A stretch of DNA of 42,568 bases from an uncultured Pedosphaera sp. (GCA_903918755.1 CAIXFN010000011.1:1-42568); one strand, 5' to 3'; shown: positions 19,386-29,271, counted from the stretch's first letter. Made by a program: numbers and translations. Notes: a model not told the origin generated them from the letters alone.

Positions 19386-22079
19386 ATGACTAAATCAAGC
19401 CAGATTCTGCGGGTGATGGTGGGGGCCGTGGTGGCGCTCCAAAGCATGGGGGCGGAACCGCCGGATCACCCCCTGCACGTGTTGTATCTGGGGTCGGTCG
19501 ATGTGGGCAAGGCCATCGCGCGCGGCGGTGGTGGTGGGTTCAGTGGTCCCCGCACCAACTTCAACTACCTGCCGGGTCAGACCCTGGCGGTCGAGGAGAT
19601 TTACTTTGATCACCGCGCCGACCTGACCAACCTCACGGCCGCGTACCTGAAGCATTTTGATGCCGTGGTGCAGGCCGTGCCAGATACCGAGGTGCCAGCG
19701 CCGCAACAGAAAATGTTAAGTTCGTTCCAAAGCTCCGGCAATGGCCTAATCAAACTGGCGGCGACCGGAAACACCCCGCCCGGTGACCAGGCGCTGCGCA
19801 CGAACGTCCTCGCCGCGGTCAACCCCAAGCGCCGGGCGGCCTGGACCGCCTCGGTGGCGAATCGTCCCCCGCTCCAACGCGAAGCCGGCCTGCCAGTCCC
19901 CAACTACGAGCGCCGGACGGAACCGGTGGGCTATCAAAAGCCCCTCGCCCCGCTGGACAGCATGCGCTACACGCAGGTACCGGCGGATTTTAAACTCCAG
20001 CTTTTTGCGGCCGAACCGGACGTGGTCAAACCCATCTTCGTGGCCTGGGACGAGCGCGGCCGCGCCTGGGTGGTGGAAGCCCGCGATTACCCGCATGGCC
20101 TGGTCCCCGAGGGGGAACCCGGCTTGGCGGACATCAAGATTTGTGAGGACACCGACGGTGATGGCAAGGCGGACAAATTCACCATCTTCGCCGATAAACT
20201 GAATCTCCCCACCTCTCTGGTATTCTACAAGGGCGGCATCATCGTCTCCGAGGCGCACCACCTTACCTTCCTCCAGGACACCAACGGCGATGACAAGGCC
20301 GACGTGCGGCAGATCATTTTTCCGGACACTTTTGGCACCGGCGACAGCCATGCCATGGAAAACAACCTGGGCCGGGGTTTCGACAACTGGCTCTATGGGG
20401 CGGTGGGTTACGCCAATGTCCGCGGCACCATCGGGGGCAAAGCCGTGTCCTTTGGACAGAGCGTGTTTCGTTTTCAGGGGGACGGATCCGCGCTGGAACA
20501 ACTCTATCAGTTCAGCAATAACACCTGGGGATTTGGCCAGAATGCCGCGGGTGACGTGTTCGGCTCCACGGCCAACAACAGCCCGTCCTTTTTTGGTTAT
20601 CTCCCCGCCAAACTGATTCCTCCGCAGCCCAACGGCCAGCGGGGCGGCGGCGGACGTGGTGGCAGCGGCCGGGGTGGACCCGGCACCGGAACGACCAACG
20701 ACCCGGCCACGCCGCAGACCCGCCGGTTGCAATCCGCTTTTGCGCTGGCCATGGGAATGCGAATGCACCCCAACACCCCGAATGTCCGCCAGGTGGATTG
20801 GTTCGGAGGATATACAGCCGCCGCGGGGCATAATTTCATGCTGAGCGATGCGCTGCCCCCCCGACTCCAGGGCAAAGCCATGGTCGCGGAACCCACCTGC
20901 AAACTCGTTGGCCTCATGGATATTCGGCGCGACGGCGGCGGTTACCAGGCTTTGGACGGACTGAACCTGCTGGCCAGCACCGATGAATGGATGTCCCCCA
21001 TTTTTGCCGATGTGGGCCCCGACGGCGCCGTCTGGGTCATCGATTTTTACAGCTTCGTCATCCAGCATAACCCCACCCCCAACACGCAGTCCGCGGGGAT
21101 CCAGGCCAGCACAGGGCGCGGTGGCGCTTATGCCACGGAACCCAACTTGCGCGACACCAGCCACGGCCGGATTTACCGGTTGGTCTGGCAGGACGGACCG
21201 CGCAGTTCCATCAAATCACTCGCGAAAGCCAAGCCCCGGGAACTGGTCAAGGCCCTCGACAGCGGGAACCTCTTCTGGCGGCTCACCGCCCAGCGACTCC
21301 TGGTGGACGGCCAGAAAACCGCGGCCACCAATGAACTCAAACAGCGCCTGCTCGCCGGCACGGGCGGCCCGGGCGCCATTCATGCGTTGTGGTCACTTGC
21401 GGGTTTGGGGGCGCTCGACCGGGCGACCCATCAGCAAGCCCTGCTGGATAAAGACGCCGCCGTGCGTCGCAACGCCATCCGGGCGCTACCGGCCAATGAG
21501 GCGGGCCGCAAATTGTTCTTCAGCAGCAGCGTGATCCAGGACCCCGATCTCCTCACGCGGGAAGTCGCCTTCGTGAAGCTGGCGGAATTTCCGACCATCC
21601 CGGAAATCAAGACCGTCGTGGCCCAGTTGCCCCGGACCGCAGCGAATACCAATGACGTCTGGTTGAATGATGCCTTGACCCTCCTGGGCCGCGTGCACGG
21701 GGTTACCGGCGTTGGCACCGATGAAGTAAAGGTCACCGCGGGTGATCCCAAACGCGGCGAGGAATTGTTCTTCACCAGTCCCGTAGCGGCTTGCGCGGCC
21801 TGCCACACCGTGAATGGCAAGGGCGGCGCGGTGGGTCCCAGTCTCACCGGGGTGGCGGCGCGGAGCGACAAGGCCTATATCATCGAAAGTCTCATGGACC
21901 CGAACGCCAAGCTCGCGAAAGGCTATGAGAACCTGAAGGTTTCACCGATGCCGCCGGTGGGCGTGCTGTTGAAGGAGCAGGACCTTGCCGACATTCTGTC
22001 TTTTCTCTACACCTTAACCACGCCGCCGAAACCGGGAACCGAAACTCCCGACAAGGCCAAACGCACCATCTTTGAATAA
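19386..22079 (+). CDS. PVC-type haem-binding dehydrogenase-like protein with HEAT repeats and cytochrome c domain
   Basis: The 897-residue exported protein starts with a ThuA-like segment (about 30-125; NFNYLPGQTLAVEEIYFDH, KHFDAVVQAVPDTE) that seems truncated. A beta-propeller of the membrane-bound dehydrogenase / sorbosone-dehydrogenase-like type follows (about 190-600; LFAAEPDVVKPIFVAWDERG, CEDTDGDGKADKFTIFAD). HEAT-like helices span about 610-760. A C-terminal monohaem cytochrome c domain has CAACH near residue 802, with a candidate distal Met in VSPMPPVG. The family occurs widely in PVC genomes, usually with unproven substrates. Within this locus, oxidation of released sugars is possible but only inference. 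A Gly/Arg-rich tract lies at about residues 417-440. Confidence 0.8.
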   Translation: MTKSSQILRVMVGAVVALQSMGAEPPDHPLHVLYLGSVDVGKAIARGGGGGFSGPRTNFNYLPGQTLAVEEIYFDHRADLTNLTAAYLKHFDAVVQAVPDTEVPAPQQKMLSSFQSSGNGLIKLAATGNTPPGDQALRTNVLAAVNPKRRAAWTASVANRPPLQREAGLPVPNYERRTEPVGYQKPLAPLDSMRYTQVPADFKLQLFAAEPDVVKPIFVAWDERGRAWVVEARDYPHGLVPEGEPGLADIKICEDTDGDGKADKFTIFADKLNLPTSLVFYKGGIIVSEAHHLTFLQDTNGDDKADVRQIIFPDTFGTGDSHAMENNLGRGFDNWLYGAVGYANVRGTIGGKAVSFGQSVFRFQGDGSALEQLYQFSNNTWGFGQNAAGDVFGSTANNSPSFFGYLPAKLIPPQPNGQRGGGGRGGSGRGGPGTGTTNDPATPQTRRLQSAFALAMGMRMHPNTPNVRQVDWFGGYTAAAGHNFMLSDALPPRLQGKAMVAEPTCKLVGLMDIRRDGGGYQALDGLNLLASTDEWMSPIFADVGPDGAVWVIDFYSFVIQHNPTPNTQSAGIQASTGRGGAYATEPNLRDTSHGRIYRLVWQDGPRSSIKSLAKAKPRELVKALDSGNLFWRLTAQRLLVDGQKTAATNELKQRLLAGTGGPGAIHALWSLAGLGALDRATHQQALLDKDAAVRRNAIRALPANEAGRKLFFSSSVIQDPDLLTREVAFVKLAEFPTIPEIKTVVAQLPRTAANTNDVWLNDALTLLGRVHGVTGVGTDEVKVTAGDPKRGEELFFTSPVAACAACHTVNGKGGAVGPSLTGVAARSDKAYIIESLMDPNAKLAKGYENLKVSPMPPVGVLLKEQDLADILSFLYTLTTPPKPGTETPDKAKRTIFE

Positions 22080-22145
22080 ACCCGGCCAGAACCGCATTGG
22101 CCATTCATTCCACAAATTTCCCTCCAAACCGCAACATCGTCGAAC

Positions 22146-25100
22146 ATGAAAACACCAGTTCTAATCCTCACGCTCATTGCCCTGTCATTGTCCGCCTGGG
22201 CGGCCGATCTCACCGGCAAATGGAAAGCCGAATTCGATTCGCAAATCGGCCTCCAAAAATACATCTTCACCTTCCAGCAGGAGGGCACGAAGTTGACCGG
22301 CAAAGCCGACGCGGACATCAATGGCCAGAAACGGGAAACCGAACTGAAGGAAGGCAAAGTGGAAGGCGCGGCGGTTTCGTTTGTCGAAATGATGAAGTTC
22401 CAGGACAACGAAATCCGCATCACCTACACCGGCAAAGTGGCGGGGAGTGGTAATGAAATCCAGTTCACCCGGGAAGTCGGTGAGTTTGCCAAGGAGGAAA
22501 TCGTCGCCAAACGCGAAGGCGGCGCGCCCGCCGCGGCCCCGATCGCTGCCGCCACGATTCGAATCAAGGCGGGCCAATCCACCCCGTTCAAGGATTCCAG
22601 CGGCAACCTCTGGCTCGCCGAGCAAGGTTTTGCAGGGGGCGCAGTCATTGGCCGCGATGCCGGGACGGTGATTGCGAATACCAAAGACGCCGGGCTCTAC
22701 CTGACCGAACACTATTCGATGGACTCCTTCACCCAGCGGTTGCCGAACGGCAAGTATGTGGTGAAACTCCATTTTGCGGAGACGTTTGACGGCATTACCG
22801 GCCCCGGCCAGCGCGTGTTTTCCTACACGGTGCAGGGCAAAGAATTCAAGGACTTCGATATTTGGGCCAAAACCGGGGGCGCCAATCGCGCCTACATCGA
22901 AACCGTCCCAGTGGAAGTGGGGAAGGGGGAATTACGGATTGATTTCAAAAAGGGGGTCGAAAACCCGGAGATCAATGCAATCGAGATCATTCCGCAGGCC
23001 GCGACTGCGGCCAGTGCAACTCCGGCCACCGCAGCAGTCGCCGCCCCCACGATCCGGATCAAGGCGGGCCAATCGACCCCCTTCAAGGATTCCAACGGTA
23101 ACCTCTGGCTGGCGGAGCAGGGCTTCGCAGGGGGCGCGGTTATTGGGCGCGACGCCGCCACGGTGATTGCGAACACCAAGGACGCCGGGCTTTACCTGAC
23201 CGAGCACTACTCGATGGATTCCTTTTCCCAGGCCCTGCCGAACGGCAAGTACCTGGTGAAACTGTACTTCGCGGAGACGTTTGACGGCATTACCGGTCCC
23301 GGCCAGCGCGTGTTTTCCTATACGGTACAGGGCAAGGAATTCAAGGACTTCGACATTTGGGCCAAGACTGGCGGCGCCAATCGCGCGTACATCGAAACGG
23401 TGCCCGTGGAGGTGACGAAGGGAGAATTACGGATCGATTTCAAAAAGGGGGTCGAGAACCCGGAGATCAATGCGATCGAGATCATTCCTCAATCCGCTGC
23501 CCCATCCGATGCGCCCGCCGCGGCAGCAGCGACTCCGGTGCTGAAAATTGACGCGGCCAAGGTCACCGGCAAGGTGAGTCCGAAGCTCTATGGTTTGATG
23601 ACGGAAGAAATCAACTTTTCCTACGAGGGCGGCATTTACGGCGAACTCGTCCGCAACCGCACCTTCAAAAACAACCGGCAGAATGCCTCCTTCTGGACCG
23701 CCGTCGGAGACACGACCCTGGTCATCGACACCAATCAACCGTTGAATCAGGCCCTGAATCTGAGCCTGCGCCTGGACACGACCAAAGCCACGAAGGAAGC
23801 GCCGGTGGGACTCGCCAACGAAGGGTATTGGGGGATTCCCGTGCGGCCGAACACAACGTATCGGGCTTCAATCTATGCCCGTGGCGAAAATTTCGCGGGG
23901 CCGTTGAAGCTGGAGATCGTCAGCAACGACGGCAAGACGGTCTTCGCCACCGCCCAGGTGGCGGAGGTCTCGGGCACGTGGAAGAAGTATGACGTCACGT
24001 TGCAGACCGGAAATGTCGCCGTCTCGAAAGACAACCGGTTCGTCATCACCACCACCACTCCGGGCGTGGTTTGGCTGCAAAACGTTTCCCTCTTTCCGCC
24101 CACCTACCACAATCGTCCGAACGGGAGCCGCCCGGATCTCATGCAATTGTTGGCGGATATGCAGCCCAAGTTCCTGCGTTTCCCCGGGGGCAATTACCTG
24201 GAGGGCAATACGATTGCGGAACGTTTCATCTGGAAGGAAACCATTGGCGATGTCGTAGATCGTCCCGGTCACCGTAGTCCGTGGGGCTATTGGTCCACCG
24301 ACGGCTTTGGTTTGCTGGAGTTCCTGGAATGGTGTGAAGATTTGAAAATGGAACCCCTCCTGGCCGTTTATGCGGGCTATTCCCTGCGCGGCCAAAAAGT
24401 GGAAGCCGGCCCCGGTTTGGAGCCGTATGTCCAGGAGGCTTTGGAGGAAATCGAATATGTGATGGGCGATACCAGCACGAAATGGGGCGCCCAACGCGCG
24501 AAGGATGGACATCCCGCGCCATTCCAAATGACCTGCGTGGAAGTGGGCAACGAGGATTGGTTTGATCGCAGCGGCAGTTACGAAGGTCGCTTCGCGCAAT
24601 TCTTCGACGCCATCCGGGCCAAATACCCGCAATTAAAAATCATCTCCACCATGGGTTACGAACACCCCACCCAGGTGGTCAAGAGCCGCGTGCCGGATTT
24701 GGAGGACGAACATTTCTACCGCAACCAGGAGGATATGATGGCGCATGCGCTCGACTACGACAAATACTCCCGGACCAACCAGACCAAGGTATTTGTGGGC
24801 GAATGGGCCACGCGCGTGGGCGAACCCACGCCCAACATGGCCGGGGCGTTGGGCGATGCCGTGTGGATGACCGGCATGGAGCGCAATTCGGACATTGTCC
24901 TGATGGAATGCTATGCGCCGCTGTTGGTCAACGTCAGCCAGATCACCGGCCAAAACCGCTCCATGCAATGGGCGTCGGACCTGATCGGCTATGATGCACT
25001 GGAAAGCTACGGCTCGCCCGCCTATCATGCCCAGAAGATGTTCAGCACAATGCACGGCGACGAGATTCTCGCCACCGCTTCGGAAAACATTCCGATCCGC

Positions 25101-25445
25101 GAATGGCAACCGCGCGGCCAACGCGGCGGCAATCCCCCGCCCCCGCAAAAGCTCCGCGAGGTATTCTTCGATGCGACCCGCGACAGCCAGACGGGAATCA
25201 TCTACCTGAAAGTCGTGAACACCGCCGGAACCGCGCGCAAAGTGGACGTCCAAATCGACGGCGGAACGATCAAATCACAGGGCGAAGCGGTGGTCCTTTC
25301 CGCGAGTGCCCTGGACGAAACCAATTCCTTGAAGCAACCCGCCAAGGTGGTGCCGCATACCGCGATGGTCAGCGATCTGGCCGTGAATTTCACCCGGGAA
25401 TTCCCGGCGTTTTCCATCACCATTCTCAAATTGAATACGAAGTGA
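22146..25445 (+). CDS. GH51 alpha-L-arabinofuranosidase with tandem malectin domains
   Basis: The 1099-residue exported enzyme has a signal peptide (ends SAWAAD). The unnamed beta domain shared with the 18083 esterase spans about 20-120. Two near-identical malectin-like domains follow (137-284 and 302-449), then a GH51 catalytic module. The acid/base is Glu803 in VEVGNEDW and the nucleophile is Glu886 in VFVGEW; a C-terminal beta-sandwich completes it. GH51 enzymes remove arabinofuranosyl side chains from arabinoxylan or arabinan. Malectin domains bind carbohydrates in other proteins. A small Gly/Pro patch (QRGGNPPPPQK, about residue 992) sits in the C-terminal part. It lies upstream of a GH43 gene on the same strand, consistent with one transcript. 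Confidence 0.9.
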   Translation: MKTPVLILTLIALSLSAWAADLTGKWKAEFDSQIGLQKYIFTFQQEGTKLTGKADADINGQKRETELKEGKVEGAAVSFVEMMKFQDNEIRITYTGKVAGSGNEIQFTREVGEFAKEEIVAKREGGAPAAAPIAAATIRIKAGQSTPFKDSSGNLWLAEQGFAGGAVIGRDAGTVIANTKDAGLYLTEHYSMDSFTQRLPNGKYVVKLHFAETFDGITGPGQRVFSYTVQGKEFKDFDIWAKTGGANRAYIETVPVEVGKGELRIDFKKGVENPEINAIEIIPQAATAASATPATAAVAAPTIRIKAGQSTPFKDSNGNLWLAEQGFAGGAVIGRDAATVIANTKDAGLYLTEHYSMDSFSQALPNGKYLVKLYFAETFDGITGPGQRVFSYTVQGKEFKDFDIWAKTGGANRAYIETVPVEVTKGELRIDFKKGVENPEINAIEIIPQSAAPSDAPAAAAATPVLKIDAAKVTGKVSPKLYGLMTEEINFSYEGGIYGELVRNRTFKNNRQNASFWTAVGDTTLVIDTNQPLNQALNLSLRLDTTKATKEAPVGLANEGYWGIPVRPNTTYRASIYARGENFAGPLKLEIVSNDGKTVFATAQVAEVSGTWKKYDVTLQTGNVAVSKDNRFVITTTTPGVVWLQNVSLFPPTYHNRPNGSRPDLMQLLADMQPKFLRFPGGNYLEGNTIAERFIWKETIGDVVDRPGHRSPWGYWSTDGFGLLEFLEWCEDLKMEPLLAVYAGYSLRGQKVEAGPGLEPYVQEALEEIEYVMGDTSTKWGAQRAKDGHPAPFQMTCVEVGNEDWFDRSGSYEGRFAQFFDAIRAKYPQLKIISTMGYEHPTQVVKSRVPDLEDEHFYRNQEDMMAHALDYDKYSRTNQTKVFVGEWATRVGEPTPNMAGALGDAVWMTGMERNSDIVLMECYAPLLVNVSQITGQNRSMQWASDLIGYDALESYGSPAYHAQKMFSTMHGDEILATASENIPIREWQPRGQRGGNPPPPQKLREVFFDATRDSQTGIIYLKVVNTAGTARKVDVQIDGGTIKSQGEAVVLSASALDETNSLKQPAKVVPHTAMVSDLAVNFTREFPAFSITILKLNTK
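22554..22997 (+). repeat. Malectin-encoding tandem duplication, unit 1
   Basis: Encodes residues 137-284 of the GH51 protein. It matches unit 2 (23049-23492) over 148 codons with only about seven amino-acid differences and many silent changes. It is separated from unit 2 by a 17-residue Ala/Thr/Pro-rich linker. Confidence 0.9.
23049..23492 (+). repeat. Malectin-encoding tandem duplication, unit 2
   Basis: Encodes residues 302-449 of the GH51 protein. It differs from unit 1 at only about seven residues (for example RLPNGKYVVKLHF versus ALPNGKYLVKLYF), so the duplication is recent or kept uniform by conversion. Confidence 0.9.
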
Positions 25446-25480
25446 GCCACCTCCACGGAACTCCCACCAGTCATCCCCGC

Positions 25481-27076
25481 ATGCGGCCGCGCTTACCCTT
25501 AATCCTGGGTCTCACCCTGGCCCTCTTGGGCGCCGCACCGCGGGGACAGGCGGAATCCGCCCGGAATCCCATCATTTGGGCGGATGTCCCCGATCTGGCG
25601 ATGATCCGGGCGGGCGATACGTATTACATGAGCAGCACCACGATGCATCTGAGCCCGGGGCTGCCCATCATGAAGTCCAAGGACCTCGTCAACTGGCAGA
25701 TGCTGAATTACGCCTACGAAATCCTGGCGGATAACGACGCCCTGACGCTCCGGAACGGGAAGAGCGCCTACGGGGCCGGCTCCTGGGCCAGCAGCCTGCG
25801 CTATCACGCGGGCACGTATTTCGTCACGACGTTTTCGAGCACCAGCGGTAAGACGCATGTTTACAGAACGCAAGACATCGAGAAAGGTCCGTGGACAGAG
25901 TCCGCGTTCGCGCCGGCGCTGCACGATCACTCGCTGTTCTTCGATGACGACGGCCGGGTTTACATGGTCAGCGGGGTGGGCAATATCCGGTTGACCGAGT
26001 TGAACGCCGAAGTCACGGGTATCAAGTCCGGCGGAATAAGCCAAGTGATCATCACGAACGCCTCCGCGGTGGCGGGACCCAATGTCGGACTCCAGGCGGA
26101 AGGCTCGCAATTGAACAAGATCAACGGCCGCTATTATCTCTTCAACATCACCTGGCCACGCGGCGGGATGCGCACCGCCCTGGTGCACCGCGCGGACACC
26201 ATCACCGGCCCGTACGAAGGCCGGGTGGCCTTGATGGATCAAGGCGTGGCCCAGGGCGGGCTGATTGACACGCCCCGGGGCGATTGGTACGCCTATTTGT
26301 TCCAGGATCATGGCGCGGTTGGCCGGGTTCCCTTCCTGGTCCCGGTCAAATGGGTGGACGGCTGGCCGGTGCTGGGTGAAAACGGGAAGGCACCGGAAAC
26401 CCTGGATTTGCCCGCCAGCCAGGGGGTGATTCCGGGAATCGTGGCCTCCGATGACTTCACCCGCGGCTCCGGCGATCCCGCGCTCACGCTGGCCTGGCAA
26501 TGGAATCATAATCCGGACAACCAATTCTGGTCGCTCACGGAACGTCCCGGATTCCTGCGCCTGACCACCGGCCGGGTGGATGCGGATTTCGTGAAAGCGC
26601 GGAATACCCTGACCCAGCGCACCTTTGGACCGGAATGTTCCGGGACCATTGCCGTGGATGTCAGCCAAATGAAGGACGGGGACGCCGCCGGCCTGGCGGC
26701 CTTGCAACGGAAATACGGCTGGGTGGGCGTGAAAGTAACCGGGGAAACCCGGTCGGTGGTGATGATGAGTGCCGAAAGCAACCCACCCGTGGAAGTTGAG
26801 AGCGTGCCCTGGACGGGGACCAACGTTTATCTCCGAATGGATTGTGATTTCCGGAAACGGACGGATCGCGCCCGATTTTATTACAGCGCCGATGGCAAAG
26901 AATGGACGGCCATCGGAAAACCCCTGGCGATGGCTTACACGCTGCCGCATTTCATGGGTTATCGCTTTGCCCTGTTCAATTTCGCCACCAAAACTCCGGG
27001 CGGTTACGTGGATTTCGATTACTTCCACGTCAGTGCCCCGGTCTCCAGCACCAACCAGCCCGCCAAACTCCCATGA
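25481..27076 (+). CDS. GH43 beta-xylosidase / alpha-L-arabinofuranosidase
   Basis: The 531-residue exported enzyme has a signal peptide (ending GQAESA) followed by a five-bladed GH43 propeller. The general base is Asp38 in WADVPDLAMI, and the next fingerprint is YYMSSTTMHLSPGLPIMKSKDL. The pKa-modulating Asp is in HDHSLFFDDDGRVYMV. The general acid is Glu207 in GLQAEGSQL. A C-terminal concanavalin-like domain (about 325-520) is typical of xylosidase-type GH43. Probable products are xylose or arabinose from xylo-oligosaccharides; the exact specificity cannot be read. The frame extends into GH51 upstream, but the ATG at 25481 gives the signal peptide. Its stop overlaps the GH10 start. Confidence 0.88.
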   Translation: MRPRLPLILGLTLALLGAAPRGQAESARNPIIWADVPDLAMIRAGDTYYMSSTTMHLSPGLPIMKSKDLVNWQMLNYAYEILADNDALTLRNGKSAYGAGSWASSLRYHAGTYFVTTFSSTSGKTHVYRTQDIEKGPWTESAFAPALHDHSLFFDDDGRVYMVSGVGNIRLTELNAEVTGIKSGGISQVIITNASAVAGPNVGLQAEGSQLNKINGRYYLFNITWPRGGMRTALVHRADTITGPYEGRVALMDQGVAQGGLIDTPRGDWYAYLFQDHGAVGRVPFLVPVKWVDGWPVLGENGKAPETLDLPASQGVIPGIVASDDFTRGSGDPALTLAWQWNHNPDNQFWSLTERPGFLRLTTGRVDADFVKARNTLTQRTFGPECSGTIAVDVSQMKDGDAAGLAALQRKYGWVGVKVTGETRSVVMMSAESNPPVEVESVPWTGTNVYLRMDCDFRKRTDRARFYYSADGKEWTAIGKPLAMAYTLPHFMGYRFALFNFATKTPGGYVDFDYFHVSAPVSSTNQPAKLP

Positions 27077-28350
27077 ATACTACCATCACGCTTTCGCAAT
27101 CCCGCCTCGGTTTATTGACCGCCCTGCTGATGGGCGTTGCAGCCTCCGTCCTGGCCGAAGGAATTCCTTCTTTGAAGGAGGTTTACCAAAGCCATTTTGA
27201 AATCGGTTCCGCCATCAACCGCACCATGGCCTCGGGCACGGCGGGCTGGCCAGCTCGTACCCCGGAACTGATGGCCAGCGATCTGGCCTTGGTTCAAAAG
27301 CAGTTTGGCCAGATCGCCCCGGAGAATGACCTCAAGTGGCAACTCATCCATCCCCGCGCCGGAGCGGACGGTTATGATTTTGCACCAGCCGACGCGTACG
27401 TGGAGTTCGGGGTGAAGAACCACCTGTCCATCGCCGGCCATACGCTGGTCTGGCATAGCCAGACACCGAATTGGGTCTTTCAAGGCACCAATCCCCCGCC
27501 GGCGGAAGCGACCCCGCCGGCGGCCGCGCCCGGCGCGCCGGCCGCCGAAGCGGGCACTAATGGCCCCGGCCGGGGCGGGGCGGGGAGAGGCATGGGCCGG
27601 TTCGGCTACAGCGGTCCGCGGGCCTCACGCGCGGAATTGCTGGAGCGGATGCGCGACCACATTCACACGGTGGTCGGCCGCTATAAGGGCAAGATCAAGG
27701 TCTGGGACGTGGTCAACGAGGCGATCTCAGACAACGGCACCAACGTGCTGCGGAATTCCTTGTGGTCGGAAATAATCGGACCCGATTTCATCGCCAAAGC
27801 TTTTGAATACGCCCACGAGGCCGATCCGGACGCCATCCTGCGTTACAACGACTACGGCCTGGAGAACCCGGCGAAGCGGGCCAAACTCATCCAATTGATC
27901 AAATCGTTGCAGGCGCAGAAAGTCCCGGTCGGCGCGATCGGCTCGCAAGCGCACGTCAATGTGTCCACCACCTTCGCGACGATGGATCAAGCCTTGACCG
28001 AGATCGAGAACCTGGGTTTGCCCATTCATATCACCGAACTGGATGTCAACAGCGCCCAGGGCGGCCAGCGCGGAACGGGGGCGGACGTCGCCGCCAACGC
28101 CGCCGCCACCCAGGGCGGATTGGTCAGTGACGCGGACCGGAAACTGGCGGAAGCCTACAGTGGCCTGTTCCGGGCGTTTCTGAAGCATGACAAGTCGGTG
28201 AAACTGGTCACCTTTTGGGGCATCAACGACGCGCTTTCCTGGCGCGCCAATGCCAAGCCGCTGTTGTTCGATCGCAACGACCAGCCCAAAACGGCCTTTG
28301 ACGCCGTGATTCGGGCGGCCACGGAAGCGGCGGCGGGCTCGAAACAATAG
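27073..28350 (+). CDS. GH10 endo-1,4-beta-xylanase
   Basis: The 425-residue exported enzyme has a signal peptide (ends SVLAEG). It then carries the GH10 barrel: GSAINRTMA, FGQIAPENDLKWQLIHP, IAGHTLVWHSQTPNWVF and KVWDVVNEAISDNG with acid/base Glu216. The nucleophile is Glu322 in IHITELDVNS, and KLVTFWGINDALSWR lies near the end. All catalytic landmarks are intact. An insert of about 45 residues, rich in P, A, G and R (about 137-182), follows the strand-3 HSQTPNW motif, where GH10 enzymes normally have a short loop. It cuts the xylan backbone. ATGA overlap with the GH43 gene upstream. Confidence 0.92.
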   Translation: MNTTITLSQSRLGLLTALLMGVAASVLAEGIPSLKEVYQSHFEIGSAINRTMASGTAGWPARTPELMASDLALVQKQFGQIAPENDLKWQLIHPRAGADGYDFAPADAYVEFGVKNHLSIAGHTLVWHSQTPNWVFQGTNPPPAEATPPAAAPGAPAAEAGTNGPGRGGAGRGMGRFGYSGPRASRAELLERMRDHIHTVVGRYKGKIKVWDVVNEAISDNGTNVLRNSLWSEIIGPDFIAKAFEYAHEADPDAILRYNDYGLENPAKRAKLIQLIKSLQAQKVPVGAIGSQAHVNVSTTFATMDQALTEIENLGLPIHITELDVNSAQGGQRGTGADVAANAAATQGGLVSDADRKLAEAYSGLFRAFLKHDKSVKLVTFWGINDALSWRANAKPLLFDRNDQPKTAFDAVIRAATEAAAGSKQ

Positions 28351-28416
28351 CGATCTGAAGGGGAACCTTTTGAGCGAAAACTCAAGCACACCCCTCCCCT
28401 AACCCAATTCCATTTT

Positions 28417-29271
28417 ATGATCCAATCTTTGCGCCGGTTGCTTCTGGCGGCTGTCCTCGGCCTGGGCCTGAGTGCTCAGGCCCAGAACACGAACCACCTG
28501 ATTTTCCTCTGCTTCGGCCAGTCGAATATGGAGGGGTTTCCCGGGATTGAAGCCCAGGACCAGGGGCCCGTGGATGAGCGCTTTCAAGTGCTGGCGGCCG
28601 TTCCTTTTCCCAAACTGGATCGCACCAAAGGCATGTGGTATCCGGCGGTTCCCCCGCTCTGCCGACCCTCAGCCGGGTTATCGCCCGCCGATTATTTTGG
28701 CCGGACGTTGGTGGCCCACCTGCCCGCCCCAACCCGGGTGGGGGTGGTGAGCGTCGCGGTGGCCGGCTGCAAAATTGAGCTGTTTGACAAGGCAAACTAC
28801 TCGACTTACGCCTCCAACGCCGCCCCGTGGATGAAGGGGATCATTGCCACTTACGGGGGAAGTCCCTACCAGCATTTGGTGGATATGGCGAAGCTGGCGC
28901 AGAAGGATGGTGTCATCAAAGGCATCCTCCTGCACCAGGGGGAATCGAATACCAACGACAAGGAATGGCCCAACAAGGTTAAGGCGATTTATGAAAATCT
29001 GCTGAAAGACCTCGATCTCAAAGCCACGGAAGTGCCTTTGCTCGCGGGCGAATTAGTAAATGCCGACCAAAAAGGCGCGTGCGCGGGCATGAACAACATC
29101 ATCGCGGAATTGCCCCAGGCCATCCCCACGGCCCACGTCATTTCTTCGGCCGGATGCGCCAGCCGACAGGATCATCTCCATTTCGCCCCGGCCGGCTACC
29201 GGGAATTGGGCAAACGATATGGCGAGGAAATGCTCGCCTTGCTGGGATACAAAGTCGCCGAATCCAAATAA
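28417..29271 (+). CDS. SGNH acetylesterase, sialate O-acetylesterase / CE6-like
   Basis: The 284-residue exported hydrolase has a signal peptide (ends SAQAQ). The SGNH landmarks are block I FGQSNMEG with nucleophile Ser36, a later LLHQGESNT block, and the C-terminal DHLHF with Asp252 and His255. This is the DUF303/CE6 pattern, and in this context acetylxylan esterase activity is the likely role. The length is normal. The Gly/Pro-rich insert seen in neighbours is absent. It lies 66 bases after the xylanase gene. Confidence 0.83.
   Translation: MIQSLRRLLLAAVLGLGLSAQAQNTNHLIFLCFGQSNMEGFPGIEAQDQGPVDERFQVLAAVPFPKLDRTKGMWYPAVPPLCRPSAGLSPADYFGRTLVAHLPAPTRVGVVSVAVAGCKIELFDKANYSTYASNAAPWMKGIIATYGGSPYQHLVDMAKLAQKDGVIKGILLHQGESNTNDKEWPNKVKAIYENLLKDLDLKATEVPLLAGELVNADQKGACAGMNNIIAELPQAIPTAHVISSAGCASRQDHLHFAPAGYRELGKRYGEEMLALLGYKVAESK

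Noticed and set aside
19746-21164. Minus-strand frame opposite the haem dehydrogenase gene
   Set aside because: Shadow frame with no domain evidence.
25499-27028. Minus-strand frame opposite GH43
   Set aside because: Shadow frame; the plus strand has catalytic Asp and Glu in order.
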